A DNA stretch of 64,000 nt from Pseudomonas lutea. Its GTDB lineage: Bacteria; Pseudomonadota; Gammaproteobacteria; Pseudomonadales; Pseudomonadaceae. The DNA lies in assembly GCF_000759445.1 (NCBI RefSeq), contig NZ_JRMB01000002.1:1178001-1242000 (forward strand), read 5' to 3'. Positions 10,281 through 19,115 of the stretch are shown here, piece by piece (position 1 is the first letter of the stretch; every line of letters begins with the position of its first letter). The notes under the pieces were generated by a model. The model was not told the origin of the DNA, did no database searches, and worked only from the letters and a program-made list of their open reading frames with translations. Both the position numbers and the translations under genes were made by a program.

Positions 10281-11417
10281 TTACTTCTGCTTTTCAAGCT
10301 GGTGGTATTTGCCGTCCTTGTCCCACTGGTAAACCACGTAGTCAGAGACTTTCAGGTCGCCCTTGGTGTCCCAGGCTTTCTCGCCCATGACGGTCTTCAC
10401 AGGATGGGCCTTGAGGAACTTGGCAGCGTCTTCGCCTTTGTTCGACTTGGCGCCGTTGAAGCCTGCGGCCAGCGCCTGAACCGATGCGTAGGCATAGAGG
10501 GTGTAGCCTTCCGGCTCGTAACCCGACTTGCGGAACTGCTCAACCACAGCCTTGCTGTCTGGCAGCATGCGCGGGTCGGCGCCGAAGGTCATGTAGACGC
10601 CATCAACGTATTGCGCGCCGCCAGCGGTGGTCACCAGCTCGTCGGTGACAACGCCGTCATCGGACATGAACTTGACGTCTTTCAGACCCTGCTCGCGCAG
10701 TTGGCGAACCAGTGGGCCGGCTTCCGGGTGCAGCCCGCCAAAGTAGACGACGTCAGCGCCGGTGCTGCGGATCTTGGTGACCAGGGCGCTGAAGTCTTTC
10801 TCGCCACGGGTCAGGCCTTCTTCCAGGACGGGCTTCACGCCGCGTGCAGTCAGCTGCTTGGCAGTCGCGTCGGCCAGGCCTTTGCCGTAGGTGTCCTTGT
10901 CGTTGATAACGGCTACTTTCTTGGCCTTCAGCACGTCAACGATATAGTCACCGGCAACGATGCCTTGCTGGTCATCACGGCCGCACATGCGGAACATTGC
11001 GCTCAGGCCGCGCTCGGTAACGGTTGGGTTGGTGGAGCCCGGAGTGATCGCGATGATGCCGGCCTCGTCATAGACTTCCGATGCCGGGATGGTGGACGAA
11101 GAACAGAAGTGGCCGACTACGCCGGCGACTTTGTCGGACGCGGCCTTGTTGGCCACGGCAACGGCCTGCTTGGGTTCGCAGGCATCGTCATAGGCAGTCA
11201 GCACGATTTTGTCACCGTTGACGCCGCCCGCGGCGTTGATCGCATCGGCTGCCGCTTGCGCACCCTTCATGTACTGCTCGCCAAATGAGGCGTTGGCGCC
11301 GGTCATAGGGCCTGCAACGCCGATCTTGATGTCGGCTGCCTGTGCAAATGAAGCCGCACCCATGGCAGTAGCCACTGCCAATGCCAGAAAGCCTTTCCTG
11401 TAGAACGTCTGCGACAT
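10281..11417 (-). CDS. braC: Periplasmic branched-chain amino acid binding protein BraC (LivJ/LivK type)
   Basis: A 378-residue type I periplasmic binding protein. The signal peptide MSQTFYRKGFLALAVATAMG with cleavage after ASFAQA gives a mature start ADIKIGVAGPMTG, as in BraC/LivJ. Ligand-binding blocks include HFCSSSTIPASEVYDEAGI and VAVINDKDTYGKGLAD. It supplies Leu/Ile/Val (and possibly Ala/Thr, as in P. aeruginosa BraC) to LivHMGF. It is first in the operon. AGGAGC precedes ATG 11417, and an exact sigma-54 promoter lies about 55 bp upstream. Confidence 0.95.
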   Translation of the reverse strand: MSQTFYRKGFLALAVATAMGAASFAQAADIKIGVAGPMTGANASFGEQYMKGAQAAADAINAAGGVNGDKIVLTAYDDACEPKQAVAVANKAASDKVAGVVGHFCSSSTIPASEVYDEAGIIAITPGSTNPTVTERGLSAMFRMCGRDDQQGIVAGDYIVDVLKAKKVAVINDKDTYGKGLADATAKQLTARGVKPVLEEGLTRGEKDFSALVTKIRSTGADVVYFGGLHPEAGPLVRQLREQGLKDVKFMSDDGVVTDELVTTAGGAQYVDGVYMTFGADPRMLPDSKAVVEQFRKSGYEPEGYTLYAYASVQALAAGFNGAKSNKGEDAAKFLKAHPVKTVMGEKAWDTKGDLKVSDYVVYQWDKDGKYHQLEKQK

Positions 11418-11470
11418 GAGTTGGTGCTCCTAGGTTTTTTAATTAGCACTGCGACCACGCTGCTGCTGCG

Positions 11471-11486
11471 AGCAAGTGGCGTGCCA
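11471..11486 (-). promoter_or_regulatory. Sigma-54 (RpoN) promoter of braC/liv operon
   Basis: On the minus strand the site reads TGGCACG-N4-TTGCT, an exact match to the -24/-12 consensus with correct spacing. The expected start of transcription is near 11460, giving a leader of about 43 nt. This implies that an enhancer-binding protein is required. Confidence 0.85.
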
Positions 11487-11557
11487 TCGGTTTTTTATTC
11501 TGAGAAAAGTCGTTGTTTTGTTGTTATCCGACTGATTTCTGCCCTTTTTGTCAGGGC

Positions 11558-11661
11558 GTGCAACCGTCTAAACCGCGCAAGGTGCAACCCTGCGACTTCG
11601 AAAGAGCAACCCTCCAGTGACGAGCGCGCAACCGCGCATTTCCGACCTGTACAACCCTGTT
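11558..11661 (-). promoter_or_regulatory. Five phased GGTTGCAC-like repeats upstream of the sigma-54 promoter
   Basis: On the minus strand, five copies of a (C/G)GGTTGNNC motif occur, with forward starts at 11558, 11582, 11604, 11626 and 11649. The spacing of 24, 22, 22 and 23 bp is about two helical turns, so all lie on one face of the DNA. They cover about -98 to -200 relative to the predicted start, the usual place for activator sites. An AT-rich stretch (11490-11550) between array and promoter could bend. The regulator is unknown to me. The rest of 11418-11774 has no gene. Confidence 0.6.
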
Positions 11662-11774
11662 GTTACAGCGTGCGTCACCGAACTGCACACTGCGGGTGCG
11701 CTCGCGCTACGGGACGCACCATTTAAGGGTAGAGGATAGGAGGAAAAGCGTTGTTTTGTGACACAAATTTCTGC

Positions 11775-13058
11775 TCAGATCACGATTCTGAGGCACTGGC
11801 CCGCATGGTATAGCGAAAAGCCAGCCTCGTACAAAGAGCTGCGCAATCCGACGCCCGCCAATGGCTGCATACGTGAGAAGGGAATCGGGAGGACACCCGC
11901 ATCGCCGCTGCACAGGTAATCGGCAAAGGCCTTGCCGACTACGGTTCCGGTGGTATTGCCGCGCCCGTTGTACCCCGTTACTGCGACCAGTCCTGGTGCA
12001 GGCTCGAACATTCGCAGGAGGTGATCGGGCGTGAAGGCAATACAGCCGGTCCACGTGCATTCCCAGTCCACAGGCTTGAGGTAGGGGAAATAGTGCTGCT
12101 GAACACGATCGGCCCATGCTTTGAGAAACCAGCCGGGCTTTTGATTGCCGTTGCCAAGACTGCCCAGCAACAGGCGGCCATCAGCATCGCGACGAATGCT
12201 GCTGAGCACCTGACGCGTGTCCCAGGAGCCCTGCCCGCCCGGCAGAATCTGCTGCGCGGCCTCTTCAGTCAGCGGCGCCGAAGCCACTTGGTAGTAGTAG
12301 CCCGGAAAGAAGCTGCGGCGCAGCTCCGTCCATTCGCCCTCGGTGTAGGCGTTGGACGCAATGACGGTTTGCTCGGCAAGCACCGCGCCGTTTTCAGTGA
12401 TCACGCACCACCGCGCGCCCTGTCGCTCAAGACGTTTGACCGGTGAGTGATCGAAGCGCTGACCGCCCAGTTGGGTGACGGCGGCAGCCAGCCCGCTGGT
12501 GTAGGCCATGGGATTGATCGTGCCGGCGCGATGGTCGAGTAATGCGGAGGTGATTTCGGTGGTGCCGGTCGCTTCCTGACAGGCCTTGCCGGTGAGCAAC
12601 TCCACCGGAGCGCCGCGCCGCTTCCATTGTTCTTCACGGCTGCGCAGGTCCAGCTCGCCCTTGGCGTTGTGGGCCATGTGCAGCGTGCCTTTGCGCGTTG
12701 CCTGGCAGTCGATGCCGTATTTCTCGATCAGGCTGAAGACCAGGGACGGCGCATTGCCCAGCATTGTGTTGAGCTGGCTGCCGACTTTCTCGCCGAACCC
12801 GGCTTCAATTTCGTCAGGCGGAATCCACAAACCCGCATTGACCAACCCTACGTTCCGGCCGGACCCGCCCTGCCCCGTGCGATGGGCTTCGACGACAGCA
12901 ACGGTCTTGCCCTGCTCAAGCAGATGAATGGCCGCCGATAAACCCGTGATGCCAGCGCCGATGACGCACACATCAACAGTCACTTCCCCGCGCAACGTGG
13001 GCGCTTCCGGCCTCTGCGGCGTCAGCGTTTCCCACAGACATTCTTCGCGTAACGGCAT
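11775..13058 (-). CDS. amaA: FAD-dependent L-pipecolate oxidase
   Basis: A 427-residue DAO-family flavoprotein. The FAD dinucleotide-binding motif GAGITG is at residues 34-39, after the beta strand VDVCVI. A C-terminal block, GRGNTTGTVVGKAFADYL, closes the FAD site. AmaA of P. putida (428 residues) oxidises L-pipecolate to piperideine-6-carboxylate. Identification rests on length and on the amaA-amaB-lysR order, which is the same as in P. putida. Without that context, gamma-glutamylputrescine oxidase-like would also fit. ATG 13058 is chosen over an upstream start because GAGG precedes it and MPLREECLWE is the natural opening. Confidence 0.8.
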   Translation of the reverse strand: MPLREECLWETLTPQRPEAPTLRGEVTVDVCVIGAGITGLSAAIHLLEQGKTVAVVEAHRTGQGGSGRNVGLVNAGLWIPPDEIEAGFGEKVGSQLNTMLGNAPSLVFSLIEKYGIDCQATRKGTLHMAHNAKGELDLRSREEQWKRRGAPVELLTGKACQEATGTTEITSALLDHRAGTINPMAYTSGLAAAVTQLGGQRFDHSPVKRLERQGARWCVITENGAVLAEQTVIASNAYTEGEWTELRRSFFPGYYYQVASAPLTEEAAQQILPGGQGSWDTRQVLSSIRRDADGRLLLGSLGNGNQKPGWFLKAWADRVQQHYFPYLKPVDWECTWTGCIAFTPDHLLRMFEPAPGLVAVTGYNGRGNTTGTVVGKAFADYLCSGDAGVLPIPFSRMQPLAGVGLRSSLYEAGFSLYHAGQCLRIVI

Positions 13059-13107
13059 CGCAAAACCTCGGAGAGAGACAACGATGATATTCAGTGGTGT
13101 TTGTAAA

Positions 13108-13178
13108 GACCACTTCGCGAGCAAGCTCACTCCCACATGACTTGCGCAAATATGTGGGAGCGAGCTTGGTCGCGAATG
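13108..13178. repeat. Diverged REPIN between amaA and amaB
   Basis: Arms TTCGCGAGCAAGCTCACTCC (about 13112-13131) and its imperfect complement GGAGCGAGCTTGGTCGCGAA (about 13158-13177) flank a short loop. It is the same REP family as 3066-3156 but with mismatches. Confidence 0.7.
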
Positions 13179-13218
13179 AAGTCAACGCGGTGCGATGACT
13201 ACACTCCGTCTCTGCTAA

Positions 13219-14709
13219 TCAATCAAACGTAATCCCCTGGGCCAGCGGCAGCTCGCGGGAGTAGTTAACGGTGGCCGTCTGGCGGCGCATGTAGCCTTTC
13301 CACGAATCCGACCCGGATTCACGCCCCCCGCCGGTTTCCTTCTCGCCACCAAACGCGCCGCCAATCTCTGCACCACTCGGGCCAATGTTGACGTTGGCAA
13401 TGCCGCAATCGCTGCCCAATGCCGAGATGAACTGCTCCGCCTCGCGCACGTCCGTGGTAAAGATGCAAGAAGACAGGCCCTGCGGCACGTCATTGTTCAG
13501 CTTTACCGCCTCGCTGAAATCGTCGTAACCGACCACGTACAAAATCGGTGCGAAGGTCTCGCTGCGTACTACGTCGCTCTGTTCCGGCATCTCGACGATG
13601 GCGGGCGAGACGTAATAGGCATCGGGAAATTTATCTTCCAACTGACGCTTGCCGCCAAACACCTTGCCGCCTTCGCTCAACGCCTGCTCCAGGGCTTCCT
13701 GCATGTTTTCGTAGCTCTGCCGGTCGATCAGCGGGCCAACCAGGTTGCCTTCCAGCGGATGACCGATGCGCACTTTGGCGTACGCCGCTTTCAGACGCTC
13801 GACGAACTCGGCCTTCACCGACGTGTGAGCAATCAATCGGCGCAGGGTGGTGCAGCGTTGCCCGGCCGTGCCGACGGCGCTGAACAGCACCGCGCGCACT
13901 GCCAGGTCCAGGTCGGCGCTTGGGGTAAGGATCATCGCGTTGTTGCCACCCAGCTCCAGAATGCTGCGGGCGAAACGTGCCGCGAGTTTTGGCGCCACTT
14001 CGCGGCCCATGCGCGTGCTGCCAGTCGCGCTGATCAACGCCACGCGAGGGTCATCAACCAATGCCTCGCCGGCTTCGCGGCCGCCGACAATGCACTGCGT
14101 GAGGTAAGCCGGAGCGTCGGAGAATTGCGCTGCGACTTTATCGAACAGCGCTTGGCACGCCAGCGCAGTCAGTGGCGTCTTTTCCGACGGTTTCCAGATC
14201 ACTGAGTTACCGCAAACCAACGCCAACGCGGTGTTCCACGACCAGACCGCCACCGGGAAGTTGAACGCGCTGATGACACCGACAACCCCCAGCGGATGCC
14301 AGGTTTCACGCATGTGGTGGCCAGGGCGCTCGGAGGCGATAGTCAGGCCGTACATCTGACGTGACAACCCGACCGCAAAGTCGCAGATGTCGATCATTTC
14401 CTGCACTTCACCCAGCCCCTCCTGAGTGATCTTGCCCGCTTCCCAGGACACCAGCTCACCAAGGTCTGTTTTGTGCGTGCGCAGCGCTTCGCCAAACAAC
14501 CGGATCAGCTCGCCGCGACGGGGCGCAGGCACTTTGCGCCACGCTTCGAATGCATGGTCGGCACGGGTGATGCGCTGTTCGACTTCGGCGGCGCCTTCCC
14601 AGCTCACCGAAGCGACCTGACTCCCGTCAATTGGCGTATGAACAGGCTTGTCGCCCTGCTGATAAAGCGCGGCATCGACACCGAGTCGGGTAAGCAGATC
14701 GTTGAGCAT
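13219..14709 (-). CDS. amaB: Aldehyde dehydrogenase AmaB (piperideine-6-carboxylate / 2-aminoadipate semialdehyde dehydrogenase)
   Basis: A 496-residue ALDH. It oxidises 2-aminoadipate 6-semialdehyde to 2-aminoadipate with NAD. The cofactor region is VISAFNFPVAVW and the Rossmann loop SATGSTRMG; the general base is Glu252 in LELGGNNA and the nucleophile Cys286 in GTAGQRCTT. This is the antiquitin (ALDH7) pattern. ATG 14709, with GGAGA upstream, is preferred over the 30-residue longer frame. Together with amaA it forms the pipecolate branch of lysine degradation. A lysR gene is divergent, 156 bp away. Confidence 0.88.
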   Translation of the reverse strand: MLNDLLTRLGVDAALYQQGDKPVHTPIDGSQVASVSWEGAAEVEQRITRADHAFEAWRKVPAPRRGELIRLFGEALRTHKTDLGELVSWEAGKITQEGLGEVQEMIDICDFAVGLSRQMYGLTIASERPGHHMRETWHPLGVVGVISAFNFPVAVWSWNTALALVCGNSVIWKPSEKTPLTALACQALFDKVAAQFSDAPAYLTQCIVGGREAGEALVDDPRVALISATGSTRMGREVAPKLAARFARSILELGGNNAMILTPSADLDLAVRAVLFSAVGTAGQRCTTLRRLIAHTSVKAEFVERLKAAYAKVRIGHPLEGNLVGPLIDRQSYENMQEALEQALSEGGKVFGGKRQLEDKFPDAYYVSPAIVEMPEQSDVVRSETFAPILYVVGYDDFSEAVKLNNDVPQGLSSCIFTTDVREAEQFISALGSDCGIANVNIGPSGAEIGGAFGGEKETGGGRESGSDSWKGYMRRQTATVNYSRELPLAQGITFD

Positions 14710-14865
14710 GGTTTCTCCTGAGACGGATCGTAGGTGCGAAAGCGGAATGTCAGGCTTTGGCAATTTTGTCAGCCTGTAGTAATAGCTGGCACACGGCACT
14801 GCAACAAACGACGATTAAGCGAGATATCATTCCGTTTTTTCATGCTGACGCTGAACGAGCCGAAT

Positions 14866-15771
14866 ATGTTGAATAAACGCCATCTCCCGTCGGTCACTGC
14901 GCTGCAATGTTTTGAGGCGGTCACACGCCATTTGAGTTTTACCCGCGCGGCCGAGGAGTTGAACCTCACGCAAAGCGCCGTGAGCAAGCAAGTCGCGCAG
15001 CTGGAAGAATTGGTGCAACACCTGTTGTTTCGCAGGGTTCGTCGGCGCCTGCAGCTAACCCCTGCCGGCGCGCTCTATCTGGCTGAGGTGCGCAAAGTCC
15101 TGATGCAGATGGAGATGTCGACGCACTTCCTGCGTTCCTACGGCGGCGAGACTGAAGTCCTGCGCGTGTCGACGCCTTCGACTTTTGGCGCACGCTGGCT
15201 GGTTCCGCGCCTGAAGGGCTGGCGCTTGCGTCATCCCCACATTCATCTGGACTTGGTCAACGAGCAGGAGAGCGACGACCTGGCACAGAGTCGCTGCGAT
15301 GTGTCGTTCTATTTCGGCGGTGGTGCTCGGCCTGGCGCCGAGAGCGTAAAGCTGTTCAATGAAGAGCTGATCACCGTCTGCGCTCCGGCCAGTATCCCCG
15401 AACGGCCGTTCACCGATCCGACACAGCTGAGCGACTTGGTCCTGCTGCAAAATGCGCATCGCCCACAAGCCTGGCACGACTGGTTTGAAAGCCAGGGTTA
15501 TCAGACCGAACACAGCTACCATGGCCCGCGCTTCGAAACGATCTATATGTGCATCCGTGCCGCGCAGGTGGGTTGCGGGGTTGCGCTGTTGCCCCGGTTC
15601 CTGGTGGAAGAAGAACTGGCGGACGGCAAGCTGGCGATGCCGTGGCCCCATGCCCTGCCCAGCCAGGATGCGTATTACCTCGCCTACCCCGAACACGCTG
15701 CCGAAGTGCCGAAGATCCGGGTATTCGTCGAATGGATGCTTGAGCAAATCGACGCGCCCACCCCGCAGTGA
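14866..15771 (+). CDS. LysR-family regulator, probable controller of amaAB
   Basis: A 301-residue LysR protein of the GcvA-like branch. The helix-turn-helix spans LSFTRAAEELNLTQSAVSKQ (about residues 24-43). The C-terminal effector domain follows from about residue 90. The start at ATG 14866 (MLNKRHLPSVTALQ) places the HTH at the usual distance; ATG 14842 in the same frame is the alternative. It is divergent from amaB, the classical arrangement for a LysR regulator and its target, and matches the regulator next to amaB in P. putida. The effector is not known, and pipecolate or 2-aminoadipate is a guess. Confidence 0.85.
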   Translation: MLNKRHLPSVTALQCFEAVTRHLSFTRAAEELNLTQSAVSKQVAQLEELVQHLLFRRVRRRLQLTPAGALYLAEVRKVLMQMEMSTHFLRSYGGETEVLRVSTPSTFGARWLVPRLKGWRLRHPHIHLDLVNEQESDDLAQSRCDVSFYFGGGARPGAESVKLFNEELITVCAPASIPERPFTDPTQLSDLVLLQNAHRPQAWHDWFESQGYQTEHSYHGPRFETIYMCIRAAQVGCGVALLPRFLVEEELADGKLAMPWPHALPSQDAYYLAYPEHAAEVPKIRVFVEWMLEQIDAPTPQ

Positions 15772-15872
15772 AAACATCCCCGGCTGAAGCCACAGTCACG
15801 GTTTCAGCCCGGCACACTGGATCCCACAATCAGGGTTTCAGCCACCCCCACTGGATACACCAGTTGCTTTAA

Positions 15873-16513
15873 GTGGGACCGGCTTCAGCCGGGAAGCGGC
15901 CGGTTTGCGCACCCTCAAATCTGCGGTGTGACCACCGACGCCTTCCCGGCTGAAGCCGGTCCCACAGTCAGGGTTTCCGCTAGCCCACTGGATACACGCA
16001 GTGCTTTAAGTAGGACCGGCTTCAGCCGGGAAGGGGCCGGTTTGCGCACCCTCAAATCTGCGGTGTGACCACCGACGCCTTCCCGGCTGAAGCCGGTCCT
16101 ACAGTCAGGGTTTCAGCCACCCCCACTGATACACGCAGTGCTTTAAGTGGGACCGGCTTCAGCCGGGAAGCGGCCGGTTAGCGCACCCTCAAATCTGCGG
16201 TGTGACCACCGACGCCTTCCCGGCTGAAGCCGGTCCTACAGTCAGGGTTTCAGCCACCCCCACTGATACACGCAGTGCTTTAAGTGGGACCGGCTTCAGC
16301 CGGGAAGCGGCCGGTTAGCGCACCCTCAAATCTGCGGTGTGACCACCGACGCCTTCCCGGCTGAAGCCGGTCCCACAGTCAGGGTTTCCGCTAGCCCACT
16401 GGATACACGCAGTGCTTTAAGTAGGACCGGCTTCAGCCGGGAAGGGGCCGGTTTGCGCACCCTCAAATCTGCGGTGTGACCACCGACGCCTTCCCGGCTG
16501 AAGCCGGTCCCAC
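15873..16513. repeat. Tandem array of five REPINs, period 137 bp
   Basis: Five 93-bp inverted-repeat units start at 15873, 16010, 16147, 16284 and 16421, an exact 137-bp period. Each has 24-bp arms beginning GTGGGACCGGC (or TAGGACCGGC) around a loop with GCGCACCCTCAAATCTGCGG, and 44-bp spacers containing CAGTGCTTTAAG. Units 2 and 5 share the same variants (TAGGACC, GGGGCCGG, spacer TTTCCGCTAGCC). Units 3 and 4 share another set. A degenerate remnant lies at 15776-15860. The array fills most of the gene-free stretch 15772-16795. Confidence 0.92.
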
Positions 16514-16590
16514 AATTGGTGCTCGTGCCATTTCCACTCAATTGGTGCTCATGCCATCCCACACAATGGGTGCTTAGGCCAGTCCCCACA
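16511..16590 (+). repeat. Three short direct repeats (about 25-26 bp) after the REPIN array
   Basis: CAATTGGTGCTC-GTGCCA (16513), CAATTGGTGCTC-ATGCCA (16539) and CAATGGGTGCTT-AGGCCA (16564) follow each other at 26- and 25-bp steps between the last REPIN and pncB. The remaining 200 bp before the pncB start show no further structure. An in-frame extension of pncB from 16673 has no family similarity. Confidence 0.65.
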
Positions 16591-16795
16591 ACTGGCCTTC
16601 CAACCAGCGCGACCAGGTGCAGGCAGTCAGTCGCTGAAACATTTCTGCCCCTCCCGCACGACGACTGGCATTATGTCGGCCATCGTCAATAACAAACCGG
16701 ACGTACCGCCACAGCGCTACCGCAAGGTTGTATGCGACACCCAATTGAATCTCCCCGGCCGCACCCTGGCGGCCGCTGCTGGCTGGAGCGACACA

Positions 16796-17995
16796 ATGAG
16801 CGAGAGCGCTTTCGCGGATCGCATCGTGCAGAACCTGCTCGATACCGACCTCTATAAGCTGAGCATGATGCAGGCCGTACTGCACAACTACCCCAACGTT
16901 GAAGTGGAGTGGGAGTTTCGCTGCCGCAACGGTGAGGACCTGCGCCCCTATCTGGCCGAAATCCGTCATCAGATCGAGCAACTGTGCGAGCTGTCGCTGA
17001 GCATCGAGGAGACCGGTTTCCTCGAACGCATCAACTTCATGAAACCCGATTTCCTGCGTTTCCTCGGTCTGTTTCGCTTCAACCTGCGCTACGTCCAGAC
17101 CACCATCGAAAACGATGAGCTGTGCATTCGCCTCTCCGGCCCGTGGCTGCATGTGATCCTGTTTGAAGTGCCTGTGCTGGCCATCGTCAGCGAGGTTCGT
17201 AACCGTCATCGCAACCCCGAGACCCTGCTGAGTCAGGCGCGCGATCAGTTGTACCGCAAATTCGACTGGCTGACCGCCACCGCCAACGCCGATGAATTGG
17301 CCGAATTGAAAGTGGCCGACTTCGGCACTCGCCGGCGCTTTTCCTTTGCGGTGCAGGAAGACGTCGTTGCAGTGCTTAAAAAAGACTTCCCCGGCCAGTT
17401 CGTTGGCACCAGCAACGTCCATCTGGCACGCAAATTCGACCTCAAGCCGCTCGGTACCATGGCCCATGAGTGGATCATGGCGCATCAACAGCTCGGCCCG
17501 CGACTGATCGACAGCCAGATTGCCGCCCTTGACTGCTGGGTCCGTGAGTACCGCGGACTGCTGGGTATCGCGCTGACAGACTGCATCACAACCGACGCTT
17601 TTCTGAATGACTTCGATCTGTTTTTCGCCAAGCTTTTCGATGGCCTGCGCCACGACTCGGGCGACCCTGTGCAGTGGGCCGAGAAATGCATCCGCCACTA
17701 CCAGAAGCTGGGCATTGATCCGATGAGCAAGACCCTGGTGTTTTCCGATGGGCTGAATCTGCCGAAAGCGTTGGAAATATTCCGTGCATTGCGTGGTCGC
17801 ATCAATGTCAGCTTCGGCATTGGCACCAACCTGACTGCGGATATTCCTGGCATAAAACCCATGAGCATTGTGCTCAAAATGACCGCATGCGCCGGCCAGC
17901 CCGTTGCCAAGATTTCGGACGAGCCCGGGAAGACGCAGTGCAAGGACCCTGAATTTGTGTCCTACCTGCGCCACGTCTTTAAAGTGCCAGCGTGA
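16796..17995 (+). CDS. pncB: Nicotinate phosphoribosyltransferase
   Basis: A 399-residue cytoplasmic enzyme of the NAD salvage (Preiss-Handler) route: nicotinate + PRPP + ATP to nicotinate mononucleotide. Typical blocks are [20 protein letters not shown] at the N-terminus, [10 protein letters not shown] (with the PRPP-site region), [12 protein letters not shown] and [12 protein letters not shown] 16796 with GGAG upstream is preferred to the frame's first start at 16673, whose 41 extra residues lack family character. nadE follows after 60 bp. Confidence 0.95.
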   Translation: MSESAFADRIVQNLLDTDLYKLSMMQAVLHNYPNVEVEWEFRCRNGEDLRPYLAEIRHQIEQLCELSLSIEETGFLERINFMKPDFLRFLGLFRFNLRYVQTTIENDELCIRLSGPWLHVILFEVPVLAIVSEVRNRHRNPETLLSQARDQLYRKFDWLTATANADELAELKVADFGTRRRFSFAVQEDVVAVLKKDFPGQFVGTSNVHLARKFDLKPLGTMAHEWIMAHQQLGPRLIDSQIAALDCWVREYRGLLGIALTDCITTDAFLNDFDLFFAKLFDGLRHDSGDPVQWAEKCIRHYQKLGIDPMSKTLVFSDGLNLPKALEIFRALRGRINVSFGIGTNLTADIPGIKPMSIVLKMTACAGQPVAKISDEPGKTQCKDPEFVSYLRHVFKVPA

Positions 17996-18055
17996 GTCGA
18001 ACACCGACAGCCGCCCTATTTTCATGCCATTCCTTTTTTGCTCAAGGAGTCAATC

Positions 18056-18883
18056 ATGCAAGACGTACAGCGCGAGATCGCCCGGCAGCTCAATGTCCAG
18101 CCACCTTTCGCCAACGATGAAGCGCTGCAGGCCGAAGTCAGTCGCCGCGTACAGTTCATCAAGGAGCGCCTGCAGGAAGCTCGCCTGAAGGTCCTCGTGC
18201 TGGGCATCAGCGGCGGCGTCGATTCACTGACCGCAGGCCTGATGGCCCAACGTGCGATCCGTGAGTTGCGTGAAGCCACGGGTGACGATGCCTATAAGTT
18301 CATCGCCGTGCGCCTGCCGTATCACATCCAGCAAGACGAGCACGAAGCTACCGCGTCGGTGGATTTCATCAATGCAGACGAGCGCCATACGGTGGACATC
18401 GCGCCTTCGGTCAGGGCGCTGGTTGAGCAAATCAAGGCCTTTGAAGGCCAGCCCGCTGCAACGGTCGATTTCGTCAAGGGCAACATCAAGGCCCGTGCGC
18501 GCATGGTCGCGCAATACGCCATCGCCGGTGTGAAGGGTGGTCTGGTGATCGGCACCGATCATGCTGCCGAAGCAGTCATGGGCTTCTACACCAAGTTCGG
18601 CGACGGCGCGTGCGACCTGGCGCCGTTGAGTGGACTGGTAAAACATCAGGTGCGAGCCATCGCGCGCAGCTTCGGAGCGCCGCAGAACCTGGTGGAGAAA
18701 GTCCCCACTGCCGACTTGGAGGAGCTCACCCCAGGCAAGCCGGACGAAGCATCCCACGGCATCACTTACGCTGAGATCGATGCGTTCCTGCACGGCGAAA
18801 CCGTGAAGCCGGAGACCGCCGAGATCATTGTCAACACTTACCGTAAAACCCAGCACAAACGGGATCTGCCTTACGCACCATAA
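18056..18883 (+). CDS. nadE: NH3-dependent NAD+ synthetase
   Basis: A 275-residue enzyme that amidates deamido-NAD with ATP and ammonia. The PP-loop SGGVDS is in [14 protein letters not shown] (about 46-59), with [26 protein letters not shown] further on. The absence of a glutaminase domain makes it the ammonia-dependent form. ATG 18056 ([11 protein letters not shown]) follows AGGAG by six bases. It forms a unit with pncB, so the two last steps of nicotinate salvage are linked. Confidence 0.95.
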   Translation: MQDVQREIARQLNVQPPFANDEALQAEVSRRVQFIKERLQEARLKVLVLGISGGVDSLTAGLMAQRAIRELREATGDDAYKFIAVRLPYHIQQDEHEATASVDFINADERHTVDIAPSVRALVEQIKAFEGQPAATVDFVKGNIKARARMVAQYAIAGVKGGLVIGTDHAAEAVMGFYTKFGDGACDLAPLSGLVKHQVRAIARSFGAPQNLVEKVPTADLEELTPGKPDEASHGITYAEIDAFLHGETVKPETAEIIVNTYRKTQHKRDLPYAP

Positions 18884-18948
18884 CCGTCCCGTAGCGGCAA
18901 TCCATGCGTCTACGGTGTGAAGCCATCCCCCCGAGCACGCAGATGCTG

Positions 18949-18976
18949 CAGGAGCGCCACTTCGGTCGCTCCTACA
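18949..18976. repeat. Short GGAGCG hairpin (REP remnant)
   Basis: GGAGCGcc and its complement CGCTCC enclose ACTTCGGT, with CTACA outside, between nadE and the DUF1338 gene. It looks like one collapsed REP unit. Confidence 0.45.
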
Positions 18977-19084
18977 GCCATTCCCGCGATCTGCGACACA
19001 GGCTAAACGCCGCTGTATTCACAAACGGAATGAACCCGTTCGTTCTTTTCGCTTGATGCTCTTCGCCATCACGGCTTACATAGT

Positions 19085-19107
19085 GCTCTGACTTCTTTGC
19101 TCAGAGC
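19085..19107. promoter_or_regulatory. Perfect dyad just before the DUF1338 gene
   Basis: GCTCTGA-N9-TCAGAGC is a perfect 7-bp dyad ending 8 bp before ATG 19116, where a ribosome-binding site would be expected and none is seen. It could be an operator or an RNA hairpin that limits translation. Confidence 0.4.
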
Positions 19108-19115
19108 CGCTATCC

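Noticed and set aside
14788..14804. Sigma-54-like TGGCAC...TGC upstream of the LysR gene
   Set aside because: The GG-to-GC spacing is one base too long, and sigma-54 promoters do not tolerate this.
15873..16513. Regular repeats suggesting a CRISPR array
   Set aside because: The repeat is 93 bp with perfect inverted arms, spacers are near-identical 44-mers, and there are no cas genes. This is a REPIN array.
16326..16589. 87-residue ORF within the REPIN array
   Set aside because: It is made only of translated repeat sequence and has no ribosome-binding site.
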